A model generated the notes under the pieces. It was given only the letters and a program-made list of their open reading frames with translations, did no database searches and was not told where the DNA came from. Below, in pieces: positions 35,199 to 43,578 of a stretch of 64,000 nt of DNA. The position numbers were made by a program, and so were the translations under genes. Positions within the stretch are counted from its first letter, which is position 1, and every line of letters begins with the position of its first letter. This DNA comes from Bacteroidetes bacterium ADurb.Bin145. Its GTDB lineage: Bacteria > Bacteroidota > Bacteroidia > Bacteroidales > VadinHA17. The stretch spans positions 132,695-196,694 of the forward strand of contig MWDJ01000004.1 in assembly GCA_002070505.1 (NCBI GenBank). Reading direction: 5' to 3'.

Positions 35199-36626
35199 AT
35201 GAAAAGATCTTTAGTCTGGTCATTGACAACGTTGTTCCTGCTTTCAATATTCAGTTTGAGATCTGAAGCGGATGTCACCCTTCCTTCAATTTTCGGGGAT
35301 AATATGGTTTTCCAGCAACAGACTGACGCAGCTCTCTGGGGTAAAGCCAGGCCCGGGGCAACAGTACGGATAACGACGTCATGGAATAAAAAATCATATT
35401 CTGCAGCCGCTGATAAAAATGGCAGCTGGAAAACAAAAGTCATTACTCCCGGTGCAGGAGGCCCTTATACAGTGACAATAACTGAAGGAAAAACTATAAA
35501 CCTGAGAAATGTGATGATTGGAGAAGTATGGATATGCTCAGGCCAGTCAAATATGGAGATGCCCATGAAAGGCTACAGGAACCAGCCGGTGATCGGCTCA
35601 AATGATTATATTGTATCATCAGATAATAACAATATCAGGTTGTTCACAGTGACAAGAGCGGCAAGCGTCACTCCTCTTGATGATTTCGCAGGCAGCTGGA
35701 AAACATGTGAACCCGCTAATGTGAGCGAATTCAGTGCTACCGCATATTTATTCGGGCTTCAGCTGTACAAATCGCTTAATGTTCCGATAGGCCTTATCAA
35801 TACAAGCTGGGGAGGTACAAGGATTGAGCCATGGATAAGTGAATCGGGACTAAAGAAATTTGAATGGGTCAAATTGCCTGATAAATCGCAGGGTGCCAAG
35901 GCAAATATGATGACACCCACCGGACTCTTCAACGCCATGATAAATCCCATTGTAGGGTTTGCCTTCCGTGGATGTATATGGTACCAGGGCGAATCAAACC
36001 GGAATGAATATGAACAGTACCAGAAACTTATGCCGGGGTTGGTTGAAGACTGGAGATCACTGTGGGGTATCGGTGAGTTCCCGTTTTATTATGTCCAGAT
36101 AGCACCTTATGATTATTCATCTCAGGGAGGTTCAAACTCGGCTTATCTCCGGGAAGCACAGCTCAAAGCCTCAACGGCAATTCCAAATATAGGGATGGCC
36201 TGCATAATGGATACAGGAGAAAAAGATTGCATCCATCCTTCAAACAAGAAAGCTGCAGGCGACAGGCTTGCACTTCTTGCCCTGGCCAGGACATACGGCA
36301 AAAAAGGATTTGCCTGCGAAGGACCTGTATTTAAGGAAATGACTATTGACGGCAATATGGCCAGGCTTACATTTGATAATGCCTCCAACGGTCTTACCTC
36401 CTTCGGGAAAGATCTTTCCTGTTTCGAAATAGCAGGTGCCAACAGACGTTTCTTCCCGGCTCATGCCATTCTTACAAATTCGGGAGTTACGGTATTCTCT
36501 CCATCTGTGGCAACTCCTGTTGCTGTCAGATATGCATTTAAGGATTTTATCGTAGGAGATCTCTTTAGCACTGAAGGGCTGCCGGTATCTTCATTCAGAA
36601 CAGATACCTGGGAAGAGATCAGGTAA
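35199..36626 (+). CDS. Sialate O-acetylesterase-like secreted esterase
   Basis: The 475-residue secreted protein has a signal peptide (LVWSLTTLFLLSIFSLRSEA), an N-terminal Ig-like beta domain (about 25-110) and an SGNH hydrolase domain. The catalytic Ser is S117 in CSGQSNMEMP. The Gly block is TSWGGTRIEPW and the Asn block is WYQGESNRNEYEQY. The last block is D343-C-I-H346. Family members de-O-acetylate sialic acids or, in Bacteroidota, plant glycans. It is convergent with the MG2 protein gene, ends nine bases before that gene's end, and may release acetylated sugars for the neighbouring kinases. Confidence 0.85.
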   Translation: MKRSLVWSLTTLFLLSIFSLRSEADVTLPSIFGDNMVFQQQTDAALWGKARPGATVRITTSWNKKSYSAAADKNGSWKTKVITPGAGGPYTVTITEGKTINLRNVMIGEVWICSGQSNMEMPMKGYRNQPVIGSNDYIVSSDNNNIRLFTVTRAASVTPLDDFAGSWKTCEPANVSEFSATAYLFGLQLYKSLNVPIGLINTSWGGTRIEPWISESGLKKFEWVKLPDKSQGAKANMMTPTGLFNAMINPIVGFAFRGCIWYQGESNRNEYEQYQKLMPGLVEDWRSLWGIGEFPFYYVQIAPYDYSSQGGSNSAYLREAQLKASTAIPNIGMACIMDTGEKDCIHPSNKKAAGDRLALLALARTYGKKGFACEGPVFKEMTIDGNMARLTFDNASNGLTSFGKDLSCFEIAGANRRFFPAHAILTNSGVTVFSPSVATPVAVRYAFKDFIVGDLFSTEGLPVSSFRTDTWEEIR

Positions 36627-36635
36627 CTGACAGAC

Positions 36636-38801
36636 CTATTTGATTTTAACGATTTTCCTGCAGGAGAACGGCTTGCCATCTGAGGCAATGCCCTGAACAT
36701 TTATTTCATAATCTCCGGCCTGATCCGAGGTCCAGAAATCCAGACTGATTCTGTTGTCAGCACCTGCTTTGAGACCGGGATTCCAGTAAAGGGTATTTCT
36801 GAAATCAGGAGCGCGGCTGAGTTTGGATTGTTGTGAGGTATAATCAGGAGCCGTGAAAAGATTTACCGGTTCAGTAACCCTGTAGGGCAGTCTGACAACA
36901 TTATCAGGAAGGTTCACATTGCTGTAATCACCCCGCCTGGTTATGATATTTACCAGACCGTAAAAGACATAATCGCCAACAAGGTATCTCTCCCTGACGA
37001 CATCTATCTGTTCAACTAATTCAGGGTCAAGGTTTGCTACTACAGATGCATCGTTAACTACAACCCCGTCAATAAAAAGGACCGGAGACACTTCATATAT
37101 ATAACCATCGACCGGATCTATAACGTCGACCTCATAACCTGAGCGCCTTTTTTTCATCGTTACCCCTGGTAAAAGCTCAAAAAAAACCTCCTCCATCACA
37201 GGAAGTTTTATATAATCATCCATTCTGAGCTCCATATCAGGTTTGCCGTAAAATCTTTTCGGGATGACAGAAGGTCCGGAGTTCTGCTTTATCTCACCTA
37301 TTGACGAATAACCGTATATCTTCCTGACCTGGTAATTCACAAACATATCTGATATCTGATCCGGTATATTATTTATGATTGTTTTTTCTTTTATTTCCAA
37401 AGGAATGTATTCCTCAGAGAAAGATGATTCAAGCCGTATTGAGTTATTTCCTTCGGTCCCCTCGGGTTGAAATATCAGATCTGTTGTCGACTGGTTTAAC
37501 GGGATCCTCATGCTGAAATACCCTTCCCTGTCAGTCTTTGCATACTGGAAGCCAGCTGTCTTGCCCGGAACCGACAGGAAAACGTACCTGTCAGGCTCAG
37601 CATTCCCGGTTTCCCTGTTTAACAGCCTGCCTGTTATATAATGATCCTCTCTCTCCATTTTATATTTCAGGTGTGGCAGCTTACCTCCAAGGATCTGTTC
37701 CCAGTTGATCCATCTGCTTTTTGCATTGCTCAGGAATTTATTGATGATATCAGGCTGCAGTTTACCTGTTACACTATCCCGGATATTATCCGGAGGTATT
37801 CCGAATTGAGATCCAATCAAAAGATAATCAACAATGTCAGAATTGGAAACAGATTTTCCGACAGGCGCTGCCGATATGCTTATATGAGCTCCTCCAGCAG
37901 ACTGGCCGGGTTCTGTTTCAGTACCCAGTCCCACTGTAATTCTGCTTCTGAGGCCCGCCTCTGCCGGACAATCCAGTTCAATCTTTTTATCATCCTCCAC
38001 AGGGGTATATATGTACCGCTCAAATAATGGCTTTCCCAGGGAATTAAAAATTGTTATATGATTAATTCCGGGCGAAAGGGATGCTTCCCGGATACTTACT
38101 GTTACAGAATCATCTGCAATATTGAAGGTCCTGTCAATGTCGACCTTCCCTCCTGTATGAACGAAAAGATGCATGCGGTTTTCATTTTTCGTACGGAAAT
38201 CATTATCAGTCAGGATACAGATCTCAATAACTTCCCCGTCATTATCAATTATTTCAGCACTGAATCCGTTCATTCTGCCAGCATCAGCCGGATTGGTTGA
38301 TCCGGCGGCCGGGATATTCACTGTCCTGACGAATTCCTTGTTGCTCAGTGCATTAAATATATTAAGTTTCCTGTTAAAGTAAGTTTCCGGAGGAAAATTC
38401 TTCATCCAGTTTGTATATGCCCGCAAGGTATATTCACCCGGGCTCAGGGTATCGGGCAGGGGGATCAAACCCGGACCATTGCCATTCTCAAGACTGAACC
38501 TTTTCTGAACAACCGGCCTGCTGGCAGAATTCAGGAGTTCAACATAGATGATCCTGCTGTTCTCCGACAATTTACCTTTTACCCTGTCCATAAGCCAGGC
38601 ACTCATCCACAGCTCTTCACCAGCCGTATAATTATCCCTGTCGGTATGAACAAATACCTCCTCCCACGGCATTGCCTCACAGAATCTTCGGAACTTTTCA
38701 GTTAAACCTTTGCTCAGGTCAGAGCCGGTCTGCCCGGATACTTGAAAACAAATCCCAAGGATCATGGAAATCAGTAAGACCGGCTTATAATATCTGCACA
38801 T
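36636..38801 (-). CDS. Secreted MG2-like protein with C-terminal TonB-plug-like domain (copy 1)
   Basis: The 721-residue protein opens with a signal peptide (VLLISMILGICFQVSGQ). Residues about 40-150 form a macroglobulin MG2-like domain (VFVHTDRDNYTAGEELWMSAW). A carboxypeptidase-regulatory-like Ig domain follows (ITGRLLNRETGNAEPDRYVF). Near the C-terminus is a TonB-plug-like stretch (LFIDGVVVNDASVVANLDPE and QIDVVRERYLVGDYVFYGLV then NIITR) with no barrel after it. It shares this layout and long near-identical blocks with the protein at 43579. It is the last gene of the receptor-DUF4249-MG2 set. Function unknown; probably an envelope partner of the TonB receptor. Confidence 0.75.
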   Translation of the reverse strand: MCRYYKPVLLISMILGICFQVSGQTGSDLSKGLTEKFRRFCEAMPWEEVFVHTDRDNYTAGEELWMSAWLMDRVKGKLSENSRIIYVELLNSASRPVVQKRFSLENGNGPGLIPLPDTLSPGEYTLRAYTNWMKNFPPETYFNRKLNIFNALSNKEFVRTVNIPAAGSTNPADAGRMNGFSAEIIDNDGEVIEICILTDNDFRTKNENRMHLFVHTGGKVDIDRTFNIADDSVTVSIREASLSPGINHITIFNSLGKPLFERYIYTPVEDDKKIELDCPAEAGLRSRITVGLGTETEPGQSAGGAHISISAAPVGKSVSNSDIVDYLLIGSQFGIPPDNIRDSVTGKLQPDIINKFLSNAKSRWINWEQILGGKLPHLKYKMEREDHYITGRLLNRETGNAEPDRYVFLSVPGKTAGFQYAKTDREGYFSMRIPLNQSTTDLIFQPEGTEGNNSIRLESSFSEEYIPLEIKEKTIINNIPDQISDMFVNYQVRKIYGYSSIGEIKQNSGPSVIPKRFYGKPDMELRMDDYIKLPVMEEVFFELLPGVTMKKRRSGYEVDVIDPVDGYIYEVSPVLFIDGVVVNDASVVANLDPELVEQIDVVRERYLVGDYVFYGLVNIITRRGDYSNVNLPDNVVRLPYRVTEPVNLFTAPDYTSQQSKLSRAPDFRNTLYWNPGLKAGADNRISLDFWTSDQAGDYEINVQGIASDGKPFSCRKIVKIK

Positions 38802-38815
38802 AGGTGAACAAAAAA

Positions 38816-39940
38816 TTATTTATCATCATCCCACCAGGAAGGTTTAATTGCTGATCCTCTTATCCTGCAGTCGGCACAGCCTTCTGTTTCTGTAAGGACA
38901 TAGAAAGGAGGGATTTCCATTCCATGATCTTCGAGCACCCATACAGAGGAATTCAATCCCTGTATCCCCCGAAGGGTACGAACCGTGTCAGAAACACATT
39001 CGGAATAAGGATTGGCGAGGCCTTTGAATCTCTCTTCAATGAACAATCTCTTTGAAGAAGTTGAAGAAACGCTGAAATATCCCAGCACAGTCTGTCCCGG
39101 ATCTTCAACACAGAATATATTGCCCGGAATAGTTGCCGGAGTAATATCATAGAGAGAACCGATCTCTTCAGTAATATTCTGCAATTTCGACCAGTAATCA
39201 AACTCATCCTCATTGAGGGAATACTGATTCACAAGCATACTGTATTTAACACTTAAGCGATCGGTGGTAGCAGGAATGTATAGCAGGGGATACCTTGTTA
39301 CTTTATCTTCCGACAATAAGAAAGTGGATTTGACATTTATAACATCTGAATTATATGTTATCCAGCATATCTTGTTTGTAACCGGAAAAGGAATGTGAAA
39401 TTCCCAGGTTTCAACGAAATTCCAGCGGTAGAACCGGCATTGATTTTCAGGATCGTGAGTATCGAGGTAGATCTGGCAGGCATCATGTTTTCTGAAATAT
39501 TCGCCTTCCAGTTCAATTTTTTCATAATAAAGAGTATCAATTGCAGGGACCGGTTTCATCTCCGCAGGAATTGACCTGTACGTAAAAACAGGTCCCGTCT
39601 TTTCATTGCTTTTAATATTGAGCTGATATTTCCTTCCCGGCACACCCCGGAAGGCAGCAGGATCCGTTGTATAGGTACCGGCAGTACTCTCAGTCAGCAT
39701 ATATGTATTTCCAAGATCATCGCTTATGGAAACTGTATATCCTTTAGCCGGTCTTGTTGTGTTTTTGCTGGCCAGAGGAAGTGTTCTCGATAATTTTACA
39801 GTGTTTATCCCTTCCAGGTTAGTGATGAGACCTTCAACTACAAGGAGGTCCTTGTCTTCATCAGTATCCGGGATGAACTGGGTCACACAAGCTGCGGACA
39901 GCAAAGTCAGTAATGAAAATATAATTACACCTGTTTTCAT
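38816..39940 (-). CDS. DUF4249 lipoprotein (copy 1)
   Basis: A 374-residue lipoprotein with lipobox LSAAC (lipidated Cys18) and the DUF4249 opening LLVVEGLITNLEGINTVKLSR. Ser-rich beta segments and a Cys pair near the end (EGCADCRIRGSA) follow. DUF4249 proteins are encoded next to TonB-dependent receptors and are thought to be surface partners, perhaps binding the ligand. Its start overlaps the stop of the receptor gene by four bases, so the two are translationally coupled. It is a close relative of the protein at 45758. Confidence 0.85.
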   Translation of the reverse strand: MKTGVIIFSLLTLLSAACVTQFIPDTDEDKDLLVVEGLITNLEGINTVKLSRTLPLASKNTTRPAKGYTVSISDDLGNTYMLTESTAGTYTTDPAAFRGVPGRKYQLNIKSNEKTGPVFTYRSIPAEMKPVPAIDTLYYEKIELEGEYFRKHDACQIYLDTHDPENQCRFYRWNFVETWEFHIPFPVTNKICWITYNSDVINVKSTFLLSEDKVTRYPLLYIPATTDRLSVKYSMLVNQYSLNEDEFDYWSKLQNITEEIGSLYDITPATIPGNIFCVEDPGQTVLGYFSVSSTSSKRLFIEERFKGLANPYSECVSDTVRTLRGIQGLNSSVWVLEDHGMEIPPFYVLTETEGCADCRIRGSAIKPSWWDDDK

Positions 39941-42684
39941 CTTGCTCCAAAGTCAAAGTTTAGTGTCAGAGATGGGATTGCTCTTCCAAAAACTGATAGT
40001 TTATATCCCTTGACCTTATCCTTGTCATTCCTGAAATATATTGAATAGACATTTTCTCTGCCCAATAAATTATATAATGAAAAGATCCAGTTTGGATTGG
40101 CAATTTTCTTCGATTTCAGATTGCCGCTTATCCGAAACGATATATCCAGTCTTGAATAGTCGGGTATCCGGTATTTATTCCTGTCGGAATAATATATCAG
40201 CAGCACATCACCCTGGTAATAAGTTGAAACGGGGTAGGTTATTGGTCTTCCTGTGTTATATATGTAATTGGCAGAAAAATTAAAGCGTCGCGAAAACAGG
40301 TAATTCATTGTAAGTACCAGGTCATGCGGTTTATCGAAGTTGGCAGGGAACCACTGGCCCCTGTTAATTATCTCATCACTGAATTTCCCTGTGCTCTGAA
40401 TGAACGTCCGGGCATAAGTATAGCCAGCGCTCCATCTGAATCTGCCATCGGTTTTTTTGATCAGAAGTTCAGCACCATATGCCTTCCCCCTTACATTGAC
40501 AAGATCCCTCTCAATATTCTCATTCATCATAAGCCTGGTGCCACCCTTGAAATCTACCATGTTCCTTATGGTTTTGTAGTAAACCTCAACAGATGCTTCA
40601 ATTGTATTTTTCCTTAGCATCCTGTAAAACCCTATTGCATACTGATCTCCTGTCTGTGGCTTCAGATAGTAATCCGAAAGCTTCCAGGTATCAGTTGGTG
40701 ATATGGAGGTCGTATTTGTAAGAAGATGAAGGAATTGCCTGGTCCTGTTGTAATTGATCTTCAGAGAAGTCCTTGATGAGGTCCGGAAATTGAGTGAAGC
40801 CCTTAAATCCGGTCCTCCGTAAGTTTTGATTATCCTACCCGAATTATAATTGAGAGTATCAATAATGCTTGATCTGCTCTTTGTATACTCCGGATCATAA
40901 ACCATTATGGATTGAGGACCAAAGGTAAAGTATGAATTGAGCCTGATACCTGCATTCAGAGATATATACTCATTCAGAGTGAACTTGTCATCAAGATAGA
41001 GGGCTGCTTCAAGAGCTTTTTCCTTTGGGATCACCTTCGAAATGACAATTGATGAATCGCTTGCCGGCTGATAACTTCCCGGCACAACAGAATAATGTGT
41101 CATATCAATTCCATAATTGAATTCATGCCGGCCGGGGAAGAAGTTAAAATCAGCTTTAAACCCTTTGCTGTTAATTTTATGCGCCATCACAAATCCTTCC
41201 TGCTCTGAACTGGTACTTGACATGTTATATTTATAGCTGCTGTTATTAAGTGTCAGCGTTGAGAAGAACCTGCTATTGAAGAAATGACGCCATCTCAATG
41301 AAAGAATATAGTTATCGTACCTGTAAGAAGTATCAGAATTAAACCGGAAATCATCATGACTCATGTATGAAGACAGATCGATCTTATTATTCTTATTCAG
41401 ATCGTATGCAACTTTTCCGTTTACATCATAAAAGAAAGCACTACTGTTGCTGATAGCGTTGTTGTCAATCAGTTTGAGCAACCAGTTTGAATATGTTGTC
41501 CTGCCGGTGATAATGAAGGTGCAGGTATCTTTAATAATAGGCCCTTCCACCATCATATGAGTTGTTATAGGGCTGATCCCTGCATTCCCCTTGAATACCT
41601 TCCGGTTCCCTTCAGTTGTGCCTATATCGAGGATTGAAGATATACGACCTCCATAACGGCCGGGGATACCGCCTTTATAAAGAGTCACATCTTTAATGAT
41701 ATCAGAATTGACTGCGGAAAAAAAGCCGAAGAAATGAGATGAATTATAGACCGGAGCGCCGTACAGCAGAATGAGATTCTGATCAGCTGATCCTCCTCTC
41801 ACATTAAAACCTGACGAACCCTCTCCTACCGACTGAACACCCGGTATCAGCAGTACGCTTTTTATGATATCCGACTCTCCCATCGATGTCGGCAGCAACC
41901 TGAAAGACGAGATGTTTATTTTTTCCACACCCACTTCGTACCTTTGAAGCACCATATCGCGCTGGGCTGATATCACTGTTTCTTTAAGGGGGATCAGGAC
42001 GCTGTTCATTTCAATGTTCATCTCCCCGTTACCATAAATATTTACATTAACAGATTTCTCTTTCATCCCGATAAACGTGAACTGGATCAGGTGAGAGCCT
42101 CTCGGAAGGGAAAGCGTATAAAAGCCATGCTGGTTTGACGTCGTTCCTACAGAAAGTTTCTGGTTAAAGACAGTTACTCCCGCTACTGCTTCCCTTGTAT
42201 CTCTGTTTGTAATGTAGCCTGATAATTCAACATTACCCGGTTTACTTTTGTCGGCCGGATTACCGATATCAACAAAAACGTTACCTGCCATCTTCTGGTT
42301 ATCCTGGTCCGAATAATCACTGACCGGAATGAAATTCTGATTTTCGCCTGATGGCTTTTCAGGGACCCTGATAGCAAAATCCTTGGTTATCACCACGTTC
42401 TGGTTCCTGCTGATGAAGAAGTAAAGCTTACTTCCCCTGAAAAGTGAGGTAAGGAGTTCAGATAACAGTACAGGTCCGTCGTAATCCCCCATTTTAAGAT
42501 TATCCACCCACTCTTCCCTGAAAAAGAATCTGACACTGTCTGTTCTTTCCGCTTTATCCGCAAATTCCCTGAATGAAAGTCCGCTGTAATCCCATTTTAT
42601 AGTCAGCCCCTCCTGGGCTGATAGAATACCAGAGGGTAGCAAAATCAGAAGGATTAGAATCCTGAGCCTCATCTTATTGTTCAT
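39937..42684 (-). CDS. TonB-dependent receptor with STN and carboxypeptidase-like domains (copy 1)
   Basis: An outer-membrane active transporter of about 915 residues. After the signal peptide (LRILILLILLPSGILSAQ) come an STN-like domain (about 25-105; TIKWDYSGLSFREFADKAE), a CarboxypepD-regulatory-like domain (about 155-235; LSGYITNRDTREAVAGVTVF), the plug (about 245-380; GFNVRGGSADQNLILLYGAP) and the 22-strand barrel ending LTLNFDFGAR. The frame stays open to 42702, but the ATG at 42684 or the one at 42672 gives the better signal peptide and less overlap with the gene before it. The DUF4249 lipoprotein gene follows with a four-base overlap. The ligand is unknown. Confidence 0.9.
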   Translation of the reverse strand: MNNKMRLRILILLILLPSGILSAQEGLTIKWDYSGLSFREFADKAERTDSVRFFFREEWVDNLKMGDYDGPVLLSELLTSLFRGSKLYFFISRNQNVVITKDFAIRVPEKPSGENQNFIPVSDYSDQDNQKMAGNVFVDIGNPADKSKPGNVELSGYITNRDTREAVAGVTVFNQKLSVGTTSNQHGFYTLSLPRGSHLIQFTFIGMKEKSVNVNIYGNGEMNIEMNSVLIPLKETVISAQRDMVLQRYEVGVEKINISSFRLLPTSMGESDIIKSVLLIPGVQSVGEGSSGFNVRGGSADQNLILLYGAPVYNSSHFFGFFSAVNSDIIKDVTLYKGGIPGRYGGRISSILDIGTTEGNRKVFKGNAGISPITTHMMVEGPIIKDTCTFIITGRTTYSNWLLKLIDNNAISNSSAFFYDVNGKVAYDLNKNNKIDLSSYMSHDDFRFNSDTSYRYDNYILSLRWRHFFNSRFFSTLTLNNSSYKYNMSSTSSEQEGFVMAHKINSKGFKADFNFFPGRHEFNYGIDMTHYSVVPGSYQPASDSSIVISKVIPKEKALEAALYLDDKFTLNEYISLNAGIRLNSYFTFGPQSIMVYDPEYTKSRSSIIDTLNYNSGRIIKTYGGPDLRASLNFRTSSRTSLKINYNRTRQFLHLLTNTTSISPTDTWKLSDYYLKPQTGDQYAIGFYRMLRKNTIEASVEVYYKTIRNMVDFKGGTRLMMNENIERDLVNVRGKAYGAELLIKKTDGRFRWSAGYTYARTFIQSTGKFSDEIINRGQWFPANFDKPHDLVLTMNYLFSRRFNFSANYIYNTGRPITYPVSTYYQGDVLLIYYSDRNKYRIPDYSRLDISFRISGNLKSKKIANPNWIFSLYNLLGRENVYSIYFRNDKDKVKGYKLSVFGRAIPSLTLNFDFGAR

Positions 42685-43396
42685 CCTTCGCGAAATTATC
42701 ACAGAATTCTGCCAGTGAGCTTATACTGTCGGGATCTTTAACAGTAACCGTTATCCTTCTGTTTTTAACAAAATTTTTAACATCCTTTTTATTAACTCCA
42801 AAGAGTTTTGGCAGGTCACTTTTTTTCCTTATTGGATAGATGACGCCACCTTTCCTGAGATAGATGCGATGATACTGGTCGAACTGGTCATATTTTCTGT
42901 CGACAGCCAGCAGCATAATCTCCTTCTTGTAGCTGACAAGCAGCTCAGCTCTTCCTTTATATAGTGTATTGTAATATCCTCCTTTTATTACGGCGCTGTC
43001 CCCTTCCAGCTTCTTAAAATTATAAGTCCTGTTATTGTAAATAAGGCTGAATCCTGAAACCATTTCCTTGTTAAGCTGAAGAATAATATCCTTGTCAGTC
43101 CTTATCTGGACTTCATCATTATAGATATCATATCTGAGATAAAGGTCAGTGAATAATCTGTTACCCATAACAACTGATCCCTGCATGAAAGCATCAGTGA
43201 AAAGAAACTGGGTTCCCCTGACCCTTGAGTAGAGATTCCGCCATATTCTTCCGTTGTAAAGGATCTGATAATCTTTATTATCCTGCATCGCCGGCTCCAT
43301 GGCAGTTTTACTTATTCCAGCAGAATATAGATTTCCCGCCAGGGCAGCTTCTAAAATAAGCAGGGGAATAATTAATGACAGGAAGAGATTCTTCAT
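42674..43396 (-). CDS. Secreted protein of unknown function, unique to one copy of the duplicated locus
   Basis: I do not recognise the family. A clear signal peptide (NLFLSLIIPLLILEAALAG) is followed by about 215 residues rich in aromatic and charged residues with predicted beta strands (ILYNGRIWRNLYSRVRGTQF, YDIYNDEVQIRTD) and a basic stretch near the end (KKDVKNFVKNRR). The frame extends a further 15 bases to an ATG at 43411; the ATG at 43396 starts directly on the signal peptide. It sits between the MG2 protein of copy 2 and the receptor of copy 1, with no counterpart before the receptor of copy 2. Probably periplasmic. Confidence 0.65.
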   Translation of the reverse strand: MKNLFLSLIIPLLILEAALAGNLYSAGISKTAMEPAMQDNKDYQILYNGRIWRNLYSRVRGTQFLFTDAFMQGSVVMGNRLFTDLYLRYDIYNDEVQIRTDKDIILQLNKEMVSGFSLIYNNRTYNFKKLEGDSAVIKGGYYNTLYKGRAELLVSYKKEIMLLAVDRKYDQFDQYHRIYLRKGGVIYPIRKKSDLPKLFGVNKKDVKNFVKNRRITVTVKDPDSISSLAEFCDNFAKDEQ

Positions 43397-43578
43397 AAAC
43401 ATCAGTATCATTTCAGCATCGGAAAAATGGAATTATACTTCAGAATACAGTATGACGATTCTGTGGTCCATTCTGGCCTTCTGCCGAAAAAGCTGTTCTT
43501 TAATGTAACAACCCTATTATATATATGACAAAAAAAATATCTGAATTATTCCGTTATTATAAAAAAAGATAAAAATAT

